From CAVPWP01 sp050789285 (GTDB lineage: Bacteria; Pseudomonadota; Alphaproteobacteria; Rhodobacterales; Rhodobacteraceae): a stretch of DNA of 64,000 nt. The first letter of the stretch is position 1. Each line of letters begins with the position of its first letter. Position numbers and translations under genes: made by a program. Below, in pieces: positions 27,692 through 35,561 of the stretch. Location: positions 682,001 through 746,000 of the forward strand of contig NZ_JBOUVX010000001.1 in assembly GCF_050789285.1 (NCBI RefSeq), read 5' to 3'. The notes beneath the pieces were generated by a model, which searched no databases, was not told where the DNA came from, and was given only the letters and a program-made list of their open reading frames with translations.

Positions 27692-28672
27692 TCAGCCGCC
27701 GTAGATCATGTCGGCACCGATGGTGGCGCCGTTCTCGTTGAACCAGCGTGCCGCACCGGGGTGCCACTTGAGAACGGCGTTCTTGTCCCAGTTCTCGGGC
27801 AGGGTCTCGGCGGCGGACTTGTGCACGTTCATCATCCGCGCGTTGTCCTCCATCGCGATGCGGGTCGCCTCGTAGACGAAGCTTTCCGGCAGATCGCAGT
27901 TGGCGATGGCGAAGTTCCACATCGCGACCGAGTTCGCGTCCGCGCTGAGCGACTGGTAGGTGCCCGCGGGGATCGAGAAGGGCGACACCGGGAAGGCCTC
28001 GACGATCGTGGCGAGTTCCTCGTCGGTGAAGTCGATGAGGTTGATGTCGGTCTGCACCTCGAGCTGGCTCACCGTCGGGATCGGCACGCCGGCCGCGAAG
28101 CCGATCACGTCGATCAGGCCGTCCTGCATCTGGCCGCCAAGGTCATCCCAGCCGCCGTTGCGGCGCTCGAAGGTGACGCCCAGCGTCTCGAGCATGGCCG
28201 GAAAGTAGGTGTCGGCGGTCGAGCCCGCGGGCCCGAAGCCGATGCGTGCGCCGGCCGGAATCTCGGAAATCGAGGTGATGCCCGACGACCCCAGGGCCGC
28301 GATCGAGAAGGGCGTCTGGTACATCGGGAAGATGGCGCAGGCCTTGTCCATCGCCACGCCCGGCGCGATCGGGTTGTTGCCCGCAAGCGATTCGGCCGCC
28401 GGGCCCAGGGTGGTCAGGCCGAAGGCGACCTGGCCGGTATGGACAAGCGCCATGTTCTGCATCGGGCCGCCAGTGACTTCGCCGGCACCGGTGATGCCCA
28501 GTTCTTCGGCAACGAGGTTCGCCCAGCCCGAGCCGTAGACGAAGAACGTGCCGCCCTGGCTTGCCGTTCCCACGGTGAAGCTGTCCGGCCAGCCGTCACG
28601 GTCCTGGGCGGTGGCGACGACGGCGGTCAGGACGGCCGCGACGGCGGTCCCTGTGAAAAGCAAGTGTTTCAT
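27692..28672 (-). CDS. TAXI family TRAP transporter solute-binding protein
   Basis: 326 aa, exported: MKHLLFTGTAVAAVLTAVVA followed by TAQD gives a signal peptide. The mature N-terminus has SFTVGTASQGGTFFVYGSGW, the defining TAXI motif, and ITSISEIPAGARIGFGPAGS with STADTYFPAMLE matches the family. It ends near KWHPGAARWFNENGA. It binds the substrate in the periplasm for the fused permease. RBS (GAGGATC) lies before ATG 28672. Ligands of TAXI proteins include glutamate and other carboxylates; none is indicated here. Confidence 0.94.
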   Translation of the reverse strand: MKHLLFTGTAVAAVLTAVVATAQDRDGWPDSFTVGTASQGGTFFVYGSGWANLVAEELGITGAGEVTGGPMQNMALVHTGQVAFGLTTLGPAAESLAGNNPIAPGVAMDKACAIFPMYQTPFSIAALGSSGITSISEIPAGARIGFGPAGSTADTYFPAMLETLGVTFERRNGGWDDLGGQMQDGLIDVIGFAAGVPIPTVSQLEVQTDINLIDFTDEELATIVEAFPVSPFSIPAGTYQSLSADANSVAMWNFAIANCDLPESFVYEATRIAMEDNARMMNVHKSAAETLPENWDKNAVLKWHPGAARWFNENGATIGADMIYGG

Positions 28673-28826
28673 GAAGATCCTCCGGTTGGCTCCCGTGCTG
28701 AATGCCGGGATTGGTCAGGTTTCTAGTCCAAATGAGATGATCTGCAAGGAAAACCGGACCGGAGGGCGCGAACGGCGGCATGACGCAGCGGAAGCTTCGC
28801 CGTGCCGCCGAAAGGGGGTAGCGGCG

Positions 28827-29033
28827 TCAGGACTTCTTCATCGGGCAGGTCGAAAGCCCGAGAATGCTGTAAAGCGGGCAGCTGCCCATCAGGCCCGTTG
28901 CCAGCGGGACGATGCCGATCAGAAGCGCCCAGCGGGCCGGCAACTCGGGCAGGGCGAAGAAGGCGGCGAGAAGCGCCACCCCGGCGACGATGCGCAGTGC
29001 GCGGTCGATACTGCCGACGTTTTTCTTGAACAT
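28827..29033 (-). CDS. DUF2892 (YgaP-like) small inner-membrane protein
   Basis: 68 aa from ATG 29033 with AAAGGA upstream. MFKKNVGSIDRALRIVAGVA is the DUF2892 opening. Two membrane spans follow (IVAGVALLAAFFALPEL and WALLIGIVPLATGLMGSCPL), and the end CPLYSILGLSTCPMKKS carries two Cys. DUF2892 modules often accompany rhodaneses or sulfur/redox regulators. It is downstream of a Crp/Fnr gene with a perfect Crp-type palindrome 77 bp before its start. Confidence 0.88.
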   Translation of the reverse strand: MFKKNVGSIDRALRIVAGVALLAAFFALPELPARWALLIGIVPLATGLMGSCPLYSILGLSTCPMKKS

Positions 29034-29109
29034 GCGATGGTCCTTTCGGTCTGCCGGGACCCTTTGCCCCGGGAATGGAGCGACCATGCCCGAGTCGCCG
29101 CATGCCGTC

Positions 29110-29124
29110 TGTGACCCGGTCACA
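29110..29124. promoter_or_regulatory. Perfect Crp-type palindrome upstream of DUF2892 gene
   Basis: TGTGACC-C-GGTCACA is a perfect 15-bp dyad with TGTGA/TCACA half-sites. It lies 8 bp after the stop of the Crp/Fnr-family gene and 77 bp upstream of the DUF2892 start. The regulator's recognition helix (GSAREVVSRRL) retains the Arg, Glu and Arg positions that read TGTGA in E. coli CRP, so the site and neighbouring protein match. The half-sites are one base closer than in the E. coli consensus (N5 instead of N6). Confidence 0.6.
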
Positions 29125-29131
29125 CCCGCGT

Positions 29132-29791
29132 TCAGATCGCCATGTCCTCGGCCAGGCGGCGCAGCCGGTCGCGGTCGACAAGGCGCACCTCTCCGCGCCG
29201 TGTCTCGATCGCGCCGGACCGCGACAGCGCGTCGAGCCGGCGCGAGACCACCTCGCGCGCGCTGCCGATGGCGCTGGCGATTTCCTGCTGGGTCGCCACG
29301 ATCCGCCCATCGGCGTCGGCATGGGCCAGAAGCCACCCGGCAAGCCGCGCCTCGACCCGCTGGAAGGCCACCCGTTCGAGAAGCTGCATCATCGACTGCA
29401 TCCGTTCGGCGAACGCGGCGAAGACAAGGGCGCGGAAGGCCGGATCGGTGTCGATGAGGTCAAGGAAGGCCACCCGCGGCAGAAGCACGAGCCGGGTCGG
29501 CCGGTCGGCGACCGCCTCGGCGCTGTAGTCCTCGCCGCCCAGAAGGCCCAGCGTCGACTGGATGCAGCTTTTTCCCGGCGTCACGTCGTAAAGCAGGATG
29601 TCGCGGCCCGTGGGGCCGACGAGGTGGACGCCCACGCGGCCCTCGAGAACGATGACATAACCCCGAACCGTGTCGCCCGGCCGGAACAGAACCGCGCCCG
29701 CCGGCACCTCGACCGGCGCATAGGTGGCAAGGCGCGCCCGCGCGATCGGGCCAAGCCCGCGCAGGTCCGGCAGATCGTCCGACCAGCTCAT
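29132..29791 (-). CDS. Crp/Fnr family transcriptional regulator
   Basis: 219 aa. The cyclic-nucleotide-binding-type beta-barrel spans about 25-120 (GAVLFRPGDTVRGYVIVLEG), then a dimer helix (ERMQSMMQLLERVAFQRVEARLA), then the winged HTH VATQQEIASAIGSAREVVSR. It has a single Cys in the sensor domain (KSCIQST), so it is not an Fe-S FNR, and the cAMP-binding Arg/Ser motif is not evident. The start overlaps the mmsB stop (ATGA), so it is co-translated with valine-catabolism genes. A matching palindrome precedes the DUF2892 gene downstream. Confidence 0.9.
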   Translation of the reverse strand: MSWSDDLPDLRGLGPIARARLATYAPVEVPAGAVLFRPGDTVRGYVIVLEGRVGVHLVGPTGRDILLYDVTPGKSCIQSTLGLLGGEDYSAEAVADRPTRLVLLPRVAFLDLIDTDPAFRALVFAAFAERMQSMMQLLERVAFQRVEARLAGWLLAHADADGRIVATQQEIASAIGSAREVVSRRLDALSRSGAIETRRGEVRLVDRDRLRRLAEDMAI

Positions 29792-30663
29792 TCCCCGCGC
29801 CCACGCGCTTCGAAGCGGGGCAGCATGGCCGAGAAATCGCGCCCGCGCCCGTCCTCGTCCTCGACGAAGGCGCGGTACAGCTCGGCCGCGCGGGCGCCCA
29901 TGGGCGTGTCGGCGTCGACGGCTTCGGCCGCCTGCTGCGACAGCCGCAGGTCCTTCAGCATCAGTTCGGCCGCGAAACCGGGCGCATAGCCGGTGTCGGC
30001 GGGGCTTTTCGGGCCGATGCCTGGGGCGGGGCAATAGGTGGTGATCGACCAGCTTTGTCCCGACGAGGTCGACACCACGTCGAACATCGCCTGCCGGTCG
30101 AGGCCCAGCTTGTCGGCCAACGCGAAGGCTTCGCAGGTGGCGATCATGGTGACACCAAGGATCATGTTGTTGCAGATCTTCGCGGCTTGTCCGTTGCCGG
30201 AAGGGCCGCAATGGACCGCACGCGCGCCCATCACGTCGAAAAGCGGCTTGGCCTTCGCGAAGGCCGCATGGCTGCCGCCGGCCATGAAGGTCAGCGTGCC
30301 AGCCGCCGCGCCGCCCACGCCGCCCGAAACGGGCGCGTCGACAGGCAGAAGCCCCGCCGCCTCGGCCAGCGCGGCCACGGCGCGGGCGCTGTCGACGTCG
30401 ACGGTCGAGCAATCGACGAACGCTGCGCCCGGCATCATCGCCGGCACGATCTCGGCCGCCACGCGGCGCAGGATCGCACCGTCGGGCAGCATGGTGATCG
30501 CCACCTCGGCCCCGCGCACGGCCTCGGCCGCGCTGGCGGCCGGCGCGACGCCCGACGGCATCGCGGCCGCCACGTCGAAGCCGGTCACGTCATGCCCGGC
30601 CCTGACCAGGTTCGCGGCCATGGGTGCGCCCATGTTGCCCAGGCCGATGAATGCGATCTTCAT
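29788..30663 (-). CDS. mmsB: 3-hydroxyisobutyrate dehydrogenase
   Basis: NAD-dependent oxidation of 3-hydroxyisobutyrate to methylmalonate semialdehyde in valine degradation. 291 aa. The N-terminal FIGLGNMGAPMAANLVRAGH is the beta-hydroxyacid dehydrogenase nucleotide signature. FVDCSTVDVDSARAVA and DAPVSGGVGGAAAGTLTFMA are substrate/catalytic segments, and the catalytic lysine is in GNGQAAKICNNMILG. Overlaps by 4 bp with the genes on both sides. The product is the substrate of MmsA, encoded at 36386-37885. Confidence 0.94.
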   Translation of the reverse strand: MKIAFIGLGNMGAPMAANLVRAGHDVTGFDVAAAMPSGVAPAASAAEAVRGAEVAITMLPDGAILRRVAAEIVPAMMPGAAFVDCSTVDVDSARAVAALAEAAGLLPVDAPVSGGVGGAAAGTLTFMAGGSHAAFAKAKPLFDVMGARAVHCGPSGNGQAAKICNNMILGVTMIATCEAFALADKLGLDRQAMFDVVSTSSGQSWSITTYCPAPGIGPKSPADTGYAPGFAAELMLKDLRLSQQAAEAVDADTPMGARAAELYRAFVEDEDGRGRDFSAMLPRFEARGRGE

Positions 30664-31691
30664 TGCGTCGCCTCCCCCAGTGTCAGTTCGTCTGGCCCGA
30701 GCGGCGCGAGCATCGCCGCGACCTCGTCCGGGTCGGGCGGCGCGTCATGCCGCCAGCGCGGGCGCCTGTCCTTGTCGATGATGGCGGCGCGGATGCCTTC
30801 AAGGAAGTCCCCCTGTTCCATCGCGCGATAGGTGAAGCGGTATTCGAGGGCCAGAGCTTCGCGGATGTCCGGAGAGGGGCCTAGGCGGCGCAGCATCTCG
30901 AGCGTCGCGGCCACCGACAGCGGCGCGTTGCGGCGCAGCGCGGCAAGGGTTTCGCGCGCGACGTCGCCACCGTCGGCCGCGAGGCCGGCAAGGATCGCGC
31001 CCAGATCGTCGGCCGCGAAGTGCCGGTCGATGGCGCCGCGCAGATCCGCAAGGCGGCCTGGTGGCGGCGGCACGGGCGAAAGGTCGGGCCGACCCGTCGC
31101 GATCATCGCGGCCTTTACCGCGTCCCAGCGGGCCTCGGGCAGGAAGGCATCGGCGAAGCCGGCAAGGATGGCGTCCGCCGGTCCCATCCGCGCCCCCGTG
31201 GTGCCAAGCCAGGCCCCGATCCGCCCCGGGGCGCGGGCCAGCATCATCGAGCCGCCCACGTCCGGGACAAGGCCGATGCCGCATTCGGGCATGGCGATCT
31301 GCGAGGTTTCGCCGACGATCCGCAGCCGCGCGTGGCAGCCGATGCCGACGCCCCCGCCCATGGTGAAGCCCTGCAGGAAGGACACCACAGGCTTCGCGTA
31401 TTCGAAGATGCGGGCGTTGAGGCGGTATTCGTCGCGCCAGAAGCGCCGGCCATAGGCGAAATCGCCGGCCCTGCCGGTGGCGTACATCTCGGCGATGTCG
31501 CCGCCGGCCGAGAACGCCCGCGCGCCCGCGGCGTCGATCAGGACAAGTGCCACGGCGGGATCGTCGCGCCACGCCACGAGCGCGGCCTCGATATCGCGGC
31601 ACATTCCGTGCGTCACCGCGTTCAGCGCCTGCGGGCGGTTCAGCGTGATCCGCCCCGCGCGCCCCTCGGTGCGGATCAGGACATCGCTCAT
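30660..31691 (-). CDS. 3-hydroxyisobutyryl-CoA hydrolase (enoyl-CoA hydratase family)
   Basis: Releases 3-hydroxyisobutyrate from its CoA ester in valine degradation. 343 aa, longer than simple enoyl-CoA hydratases and typical of HIBCH. Core features: ITLNRPQALNAVTHGMCRDI, the oxyanion-hole segments GARAFSAGGDIAEMY and GFTMGGGVGIGCHARLRIVG, and PECGIGLVPDVGGSMMLAR. The HIBCH-like C-terminal domain has ALALEYRFTYRAMEQGDFLE and GIRAAIIDKDRRPRW. It overlaps the acyl-CoA dehydrogenase stop by 4 bp. Confidence 0.92.
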   Translation of the reverse strand: MSDVLIRTEGRAGRITLNRPQALNAVTHGMCRDIEAALVAWRDDPAVALVLIDAAGARAFSAGGDIAEMYATGRAGDFAYGRRFWRDEYRLNARIFEYAKPVVSFLQGFTMGGGVGIGCHARLRIVGETSQIAMPECGIGLVPDVGGSMMLARAPGRIGAWLGTTGARMGPADAILAGFADAFLPEARWDAVKAAMIATGRPDLSPVPPPPGRLADLRGAIDRHFAADDLGAILAGLAADGGDVARETLAALRRNAPLSVAATLEMLRRLGPSPDIREALALEYRFTYRAMEQGDFLEGIRAAIIDKDRRPRWRHDAPPDPDEVAAMLAPLGPDELTLGEATQ

Positions 31692-32830
31692 CGCCGCCCG
31701 ATCAGGTGGCGGGCGACGATCAGGCGCATGATCTCGTTCGTGCCCTCGAGGATCTGGTGCACGCGCAGGTCGCGCAGGATCTTCTCGATCCCGTAGTCGG
31801 CCAGGTAGCCGTAGCCGCCGTGCAGTTGCAGGCACTGGTCGGCCACGCGCGAGCCGGCCTCAGTGACGAGCTTCTTGGCCATGGCGCAGAAGACGGTGGC
31901 GTCGGGCGCGCGGGTGTCGAGCTTCCAGGCGGCCTGGCGCAGGAAGGTGCGGGCGGACTGAAGCTCGATCTCCATGTCGGCAAGGCGGAACTGCAATGCC
32001 TGGAACTGGTCGAGGGCCTGTCCGAAGGCGCGCCGCTCGGCCATGTAGGCCAGCGTGGCGTCAAGCGCGGCCTGCGCGGCGCCCAGCGAACAGGCGGCGA
32101 TGTTGAGCCGCCCGCCGTCGAGCCCTTCCATCGCATAAGTGAAACCCTGGCCCTCGATCGCAAGCAGGTTTTCGGCCGGAATGTCGCAATCGTCCAGCTG
32201 GACCTGGCGCGTCGGCTGGCTGCGCCAGCCCATCTTGTCCTCGAGCGCGCCGAAGCCGAGGCCTGGCGTGCCGTCCTCGACCACGAAGGCCGAGATGCCC
32301 TTCGCCCCCTCGCCGCCCGAGCGCGCCATCACGATGTAGGCGTCGGAATAGCCGCCGCCCGAGATGAAGGCCTTGGTGCCGGTCAGGCGCCAGCCCGTGC
32401 CGGTCGGCGTCGCCCGGGTGCGCAGGGCGGCCGCGTCCGAGCCCGCGCCGGGTTCGGTCAGGCAATAGGACAGCACGGTTTCCATCGAAAGCGCGCGGGG
32501 CAGCAGGCGCGCGCGCAGGGTGTCCGATCCGTGCCGGTCGATCATCGCCGCGCACATGTTGTGGATCGACAGGAAGGCCGCGACGCTGGCGCAGGACATC
32601 GCCAGCGCCTCGAAGACGAGGGTCGCGTCGAGCCGTGTGAGCCCCGACCCGCCGGCCTCTTCGCGGACGTAGAGGCCGCCGAAGCCAAGTTCGGCGAGCG
32701 CCGGCCAGAGCGTGCGGGGAAGGGTGCCTTCCGCATCCCAGCGCCGGGCGTGGGGCGCGATGTGATCGGCGCCGAAGGCCCGCGCCATGTCGAAGATCGC
32801 CGCCTGATCGTCCCCCAGCGCGAAGTCCAT
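31688..32830 (-). CDS. Isobutyryl-CoA dehydrogenase (acyl-CoA dehydrogenase)
   Basis: FAD-dependent oxidation of isobutyryl-CoA to methacrylyl-CoA. 380 aa. Segments: SYCLTEPGAGSDAAALRTRA, TGTKAFISGGGYSDAYIVMA, AFGQALDQFQALQFRLADME, LQLHGGYGYLADYGIEKILR. Glu362 in ILEGTNEIMR is the catalytic base. The substrate is assigned from the operon (HIBCH and mmsB follow) and the resemblance to ACAD8-type enzymes. A separate crotonase-type hydratase for methacrylyl-CoA is not in this operon. Confidence 0.88.
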   Translation of the reverse strand: MDFALGDDQAAIFDMARAFGADHIAPHARRWDAEGTLPRTLWPALAELGFGGLYVREEAGGSGLTRLDATLVFEALAMSCASVAAFLSIHNMCAAMIDRHGSDTLRARLLPRALSMETVLSYCLTEPGAGSDAAALRTRATPTGTGWRLTGTKAFISGGGYSDAYIVMARSGGEGAKGISAFVVEDGTPGLGFGALEDKMGWRSQPTRQVQLDDCDIPAENLLAIEGQGFTYAMEGLDGGRLNIAACSLGAAQAALDATLAYMAERRAFGQALDQFQALQFRLADMEIELQSARTFLRQAAWKLDTRAPDATVFCAMAKKLVTEAGSRVADQCLQLHGGYGYLADYGIEKILRDLRVHQILEGTNEIMRLIVARHLIGRR

Positions 32831-32893
32831 GGGCCCCTCCCCGACGGAATTGAACGCCTGTTCCCTTAGCGCCCCGCCTTGCAGTCTGGCAAC

Positions 32894-32943
32894 CCGGGGC
32901 TCTGCCCCGGACCCCGAGGTATTTCCGGCCAGAAGAAGACCCG
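32894..32943. repeat. Dispersed intergenic repeat, copy 2 (inverted), with hairpin
   Basis: A hairpin CCGGGGC-TCT-GCCCCGG (32894-32910) is followed by ACCCCGAGGTATTTCCGGCC and AGAAGAAGACC. Read on the minus strand it starts with the same CTTCTTC, GAAATACC, TCGGGG order as the copies at 5313 and 42709. It lies between the ybdK stop and the acyl-CoA dehydrogenase start. Confidence 0.65.
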
Positions 32944-32959
32944 GGGCAGGAAGACCGGA

Positions 32960-34090
32960 TCAGAGGTCGGCATGGAAGGCCTCGACCAAGTGGGCGACCA
33001 CGGCGCGCATGGCGGTGTCGTGGTCGGCGCCGGCTTCGATCCGGGCGGCGTAGAGCGCGCGCTGGCGGTCCGAGGCGGTGCCCTGGGCGACAAGGTCGGT
33101 GGCGGCCCGGATCTCGTGCTGGCACCAGAGCGCCTCGGCGTCTTCGGCCAGGAGGTCCTGCCATTCGGCCACAAGCTCGGGCAGGGGGACGATGGCGCGG
33201 CGGCCGAAGTCGATCAGCCCTTCGGAGACGCCGTAGCGCTGGGCGCGCCAGCGGTTCTCGGCCAAGAGGAAGCGGTCGTAGATGCGCCAGCGCTGGTTCT
33301 TCTTCGACAGCCGCCAGAGCATACGCATGGTGGCCTGGGTCAGCGCGGCCAGCGACAGCGTGTGCTCGAGCCGGGGGGCCACGTCGCAGATGCGGGATTC
33401 GAGCGTGGGGAACCGTGCGGACGGACGCAGGTCCCACCAGATCTTGGTGGTGTCCTCGATCAGGCCCAGTTCGATCAGGATATCGACCGAACGATGGTAT
33501 TCGGCCCAGCTGCCGAAGCGCGGCGGCAGGCCGGTGCGGGGCAGGTTGTCGAAGATCGTCAGCCGGTAGGAGGCAAGGCCCGTGTCCTGCCCCTGCCAGA
33601 AGGGCGAGGAGGCCGAGAGCGCCAGCAGGTGGGGCAGGAAGTAGGGGAACTGGCCCAGAAGATCGGCGCGCAACTCGTCGTTCTCGACGCCGACGTGGAC
33701 GTGCATGCCGCAGATCAGCATGCGCCGCGCGACCCCGCCCAGATCGCGGCGCAGGGCGTTGTAGCGATCCTTGTTGGTGTGGTGCTGGGTCTTCCAGTCG
33801 GCGAAGGGGTGACAGGACACGGCGATGGGCGCAAGCCCATGATTATGCGCGTGTTTCGCCACGCAGGCGCGCAGGCGGCGCAGGTCGTCGCGGGCCTCGC
33901 CGATGGTGCCGCAGACCTTGGTGCCGACCTCGATCTGGCATTGCAGGAACTCGGGGCTGACCTGGCCCTGCATGTCGGCCAGGCAGTCCTCGATCAACTG
34001 GTCCGAGGCCACGGCAAGGTCGAGGCTGTCGCGGTCGACGAGGAGGTATTCCTCTTCGATCCCCAGGGTGAATGTCGGGTCGCTGGCCAC
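32960..34090 (-). CDS. Carboxylate-amine ligase, YbdK/GCS2 family
   Basis: 376 aa. FTLGIEEEYLLVDRDSLDL is the glutamate-cysteine ligase type 2 opening. CHPFADWKTQHHTNKDRYN, MLICGMHVHVGVENDELRAD and SPFWQGQDTGLASYRL (with the following SWAEYHRSVDILIELG) are family blocks. YbdK enzymes ligate amino acids weakly; the physiological product is unclear. The start is GTG 34090, preceded by GGGAGGGACAG. A TTG at 34126 would add 12 residues lacking family character. It is alone on its strand, separated from the valine operon by the dispersed repeat. Confidence 0.9.
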   Translation of the reverse strand: MASDPTFTLGIEEEYLLVDRDSLDLAVASDQLIEDCLADMQGQVSPEFLQCQIEVGTKVCGTIGEARDDLRRLRACVAKHAHNHGLAPIAVSCHPFADWKTQHHTNKDRYNALRRDLGGVARRMLICGMHVHVGVENDELRADLLGQFPYFLPHLLALSASSPFWQGQDTGLASYRLTIFDNLPRTGLPPRFGSWAEYHRSVDILIELGLIEDTTKIWWDLRPSARFPTLESRICDVAPRLEHTLSLAALTQATMRMLWRLSKKNQRWRIYDRFLLAENRWRAQRYGVSEGLIDFGRRAIVPLPELVAEWQDLLAEDAEALWCQHEIRAATDLVAQGTASDRQRALYAARIEAGADHDTAMRAVVAHLVEAFHADL

Positions 34091-34407
34091 CTGTCCCTCC
34101 CGCGATGGTCGGGGGGAGTGTGGCAAGGCCGGGGGCGGGGGGGCAAGCGGCTTTTCGGGGTAACGGCCCCGAGGCGATTCGCGGCGGCGGGTCCGGAAAA
34201 CAGTTTCGCCTGATAGAAGTGCGGGTTCGGGTTCAGGCGGTTGTCACGAAAGTGGATGAGATTTGACGCCTTTCGCGGGATTGTGTCGTGGGTGATGCAA
34301 CCAATGAGCGATCCCTAATGGATTGTGCTTTGTGGCGAAAGTATGGCGTGCTAGACAGATCCGGTGTGGTGGTGATGTGTAACACTGGTGTCTGTGAGGG
34401 GGCCAAA
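34091..34407. other. Intergenic region, ybdK / VPLPA-CTERM gene 1 (no gene)
   Basis: A 317-bp divergent spacer. The ybdK side is G-rich. From about 34230 onward the base composition falls noticeably below the surroundings. A candidate promoter for the plus-strand gene is TTGTGG (34333-34338), 16 bp, TAGACA (34355-34360). A short in-frame extension of the following gene exists (from 34288) but has no ribosome-binding site and precedes a clear signal peptide, so I do not count it as coding. Confidence 0.5.
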
Positions 34408-35175
34408 ATGAAATTTGATTTGAGACACGCCGCTCTGGCGAGTTTTATGCTTGCGGGAAGTGCGACGATCGCATCGGCAGCGACGATTTACACGCACGAC
34501 TTCGACGACCCGCCGCCAGCCGTGACGAATGGCGACACGGTCTACAAGAAGGACGGCTATACTTATTCGCCGTTGAACTTCAACAGCAGCGACGCATGCT
34601 ACACGATTGGCGATGCGCCGGGCGACACTAAGCGTTGCTTCCTTGAGGTTCGCAACGGTGAGGCGACCAACGTCGTCCAGGATGACAAAGATCCCTTCGA
34701 CCTGCTGTCGTTCCATTTCAATTTCCAGGGCGACAACTCAAATGCCGGCGGCCCCAACGCGCAGCCGGCGATCAACCGGCTTGACCTGTTCTCGATGATC
34801 GGTGAAGCGGTTGGACCGACGACGAACATCTCACTTGGGTCGGCTTACGACGGGACAGGGGCGTTCAAGATCTACCTCGCCTCGGATACTTCTGCCGTAT
34901 TCACCGGCGCGCTTGTAAAGCAGACCGGTTATTTCGTGGTCTTCAATGATTGGTTCGACGGGATCACAAAGTTCACTTGGGACGCTGTCGACAACAAGCA
35001 GATCCGAATTGACTGCGTTTCGATCAGCCCGGATGGAGCAAACATTTCCGCAAGCGATCTCGGAGAATGTGCGCCTTCGAGCACTCCCGTCATCCCGCTG
35101 CCCGCCGCTGGCTGGCTTCTGATCGCCGGCATCGGCGGTCTTGCTGCGGTGAAGAAGCGCAAGCGCGCGGCCTGA
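34408..35175 (+). CDS. Secreted protein with VPLPA-type C-terminal sorting signal (1)
   Basis: 255 aa from ATG 34408 (GAGGGGG upstream). Signal peptide MKFDLRHAALASFMLAGSAT ending ASAAT. The mature part is acidic, Asn/Asp/Gly-rich and beta-like, with a few Cys. The C-terminus is a tripartite sorting signal: VIPLPAAGWLL, a hydrophobic span, then KKRKRAA. This is the Rhodobacterales VPLPA variant of PEP-CTERM, processed by an exosortase that is not encoded in the window. The 5' third is AT-richer and has less biased codons than its neighbours. The next gene carries the same tail. Likely surface or matrix protein. Confidence 0.85.
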   Translation: MKFDLRHAALASFMLAGSATIASAATIYTHDFDDPPPAVTNGDTVYKKDGYTYSPLNFNSSDACYTIGDAPGDTKRCFLEVRNGEATNVVQDDKDPFDLLSFHFNFQGDNSNAGGPNAQPAINRLDLFSMIGEAVGPTTNISLGSAYDGTGAFKIYLASDTSAVFTGALVKQTGYFVVFNDWFDGITKFTWDAVDNKQIRIDCVSISPDGANISASDLGECAPSSTPVIPLPAAGWLLIAGIGGLAAVKKRKRAA

Positions 35176-35223
35176 GCCGAGAGCCGAATTTACGATCCGA
35201 TTTCCCTCGCATCGTTTCGGAGA

Positions 35224-35255
35224 GGCGGTCCCTGACGGGGCCGCCTTCTTCGTTT
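35224..35255 (+). terminator. Intrinsic terminator after VPLPA-CTERM gene 1
   Basis: GGCGGTCCC-TGAC-GGGGCCGCC (9-bp stem, one G-T pair) followed by TTCTTCGTTT, 49 bp after the stop codon at 35175. Confidence 0.75.
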
Positions 35256-35561
35256 CGGCCACCACGCCGCCGCGCGGGAATTCCAGTCGGCACCGCGACA
35301 ATCCGATGCCGGATCGGAAACAATCCGCGCAGCACGGGCGGCGCGGCGCGGAGCACCCCAAAAAATGAATGATAAATGAACGGCTTGCCGGTGTCCGGGC
35401 TTGCGAGGCCGCGTCGGGCCCTGGGCGCAGGCCACGGCTTGCCGGCACGCCCGCCGAACACCGTTCTGGACTTGCGCGAAATCCGGCGTAGCGTTTTCAG
35501 CGTGGTGGACTGCCCGCATTGTGCGGGGGTGCCTTACAGAGTGAAAAATGGAGTGGGGGCA
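35256..35561. other. Intergenic region between the two VPLPA-CTERM genes (no gene)
   Basis: About 300 bp. Contains an A-rich patch (CCCCAAAAAATGAATGATAA, 35353-35372) and a short hairpin GCCCGCA-TTG-TGCGGGG (about 35513-35529) 33 bp before the second gene's start. No supported coding sequence or RNA. The spacer is long enough for a separate promoter for the second gene. Confidence 0.5.

Noticed and set aside
34288..34407. N-terminal extension of the first VPLPA protein from 34288
   Set aside because: No ribosome-binding site, and it would bury the clear signal peptide starting at 34408.
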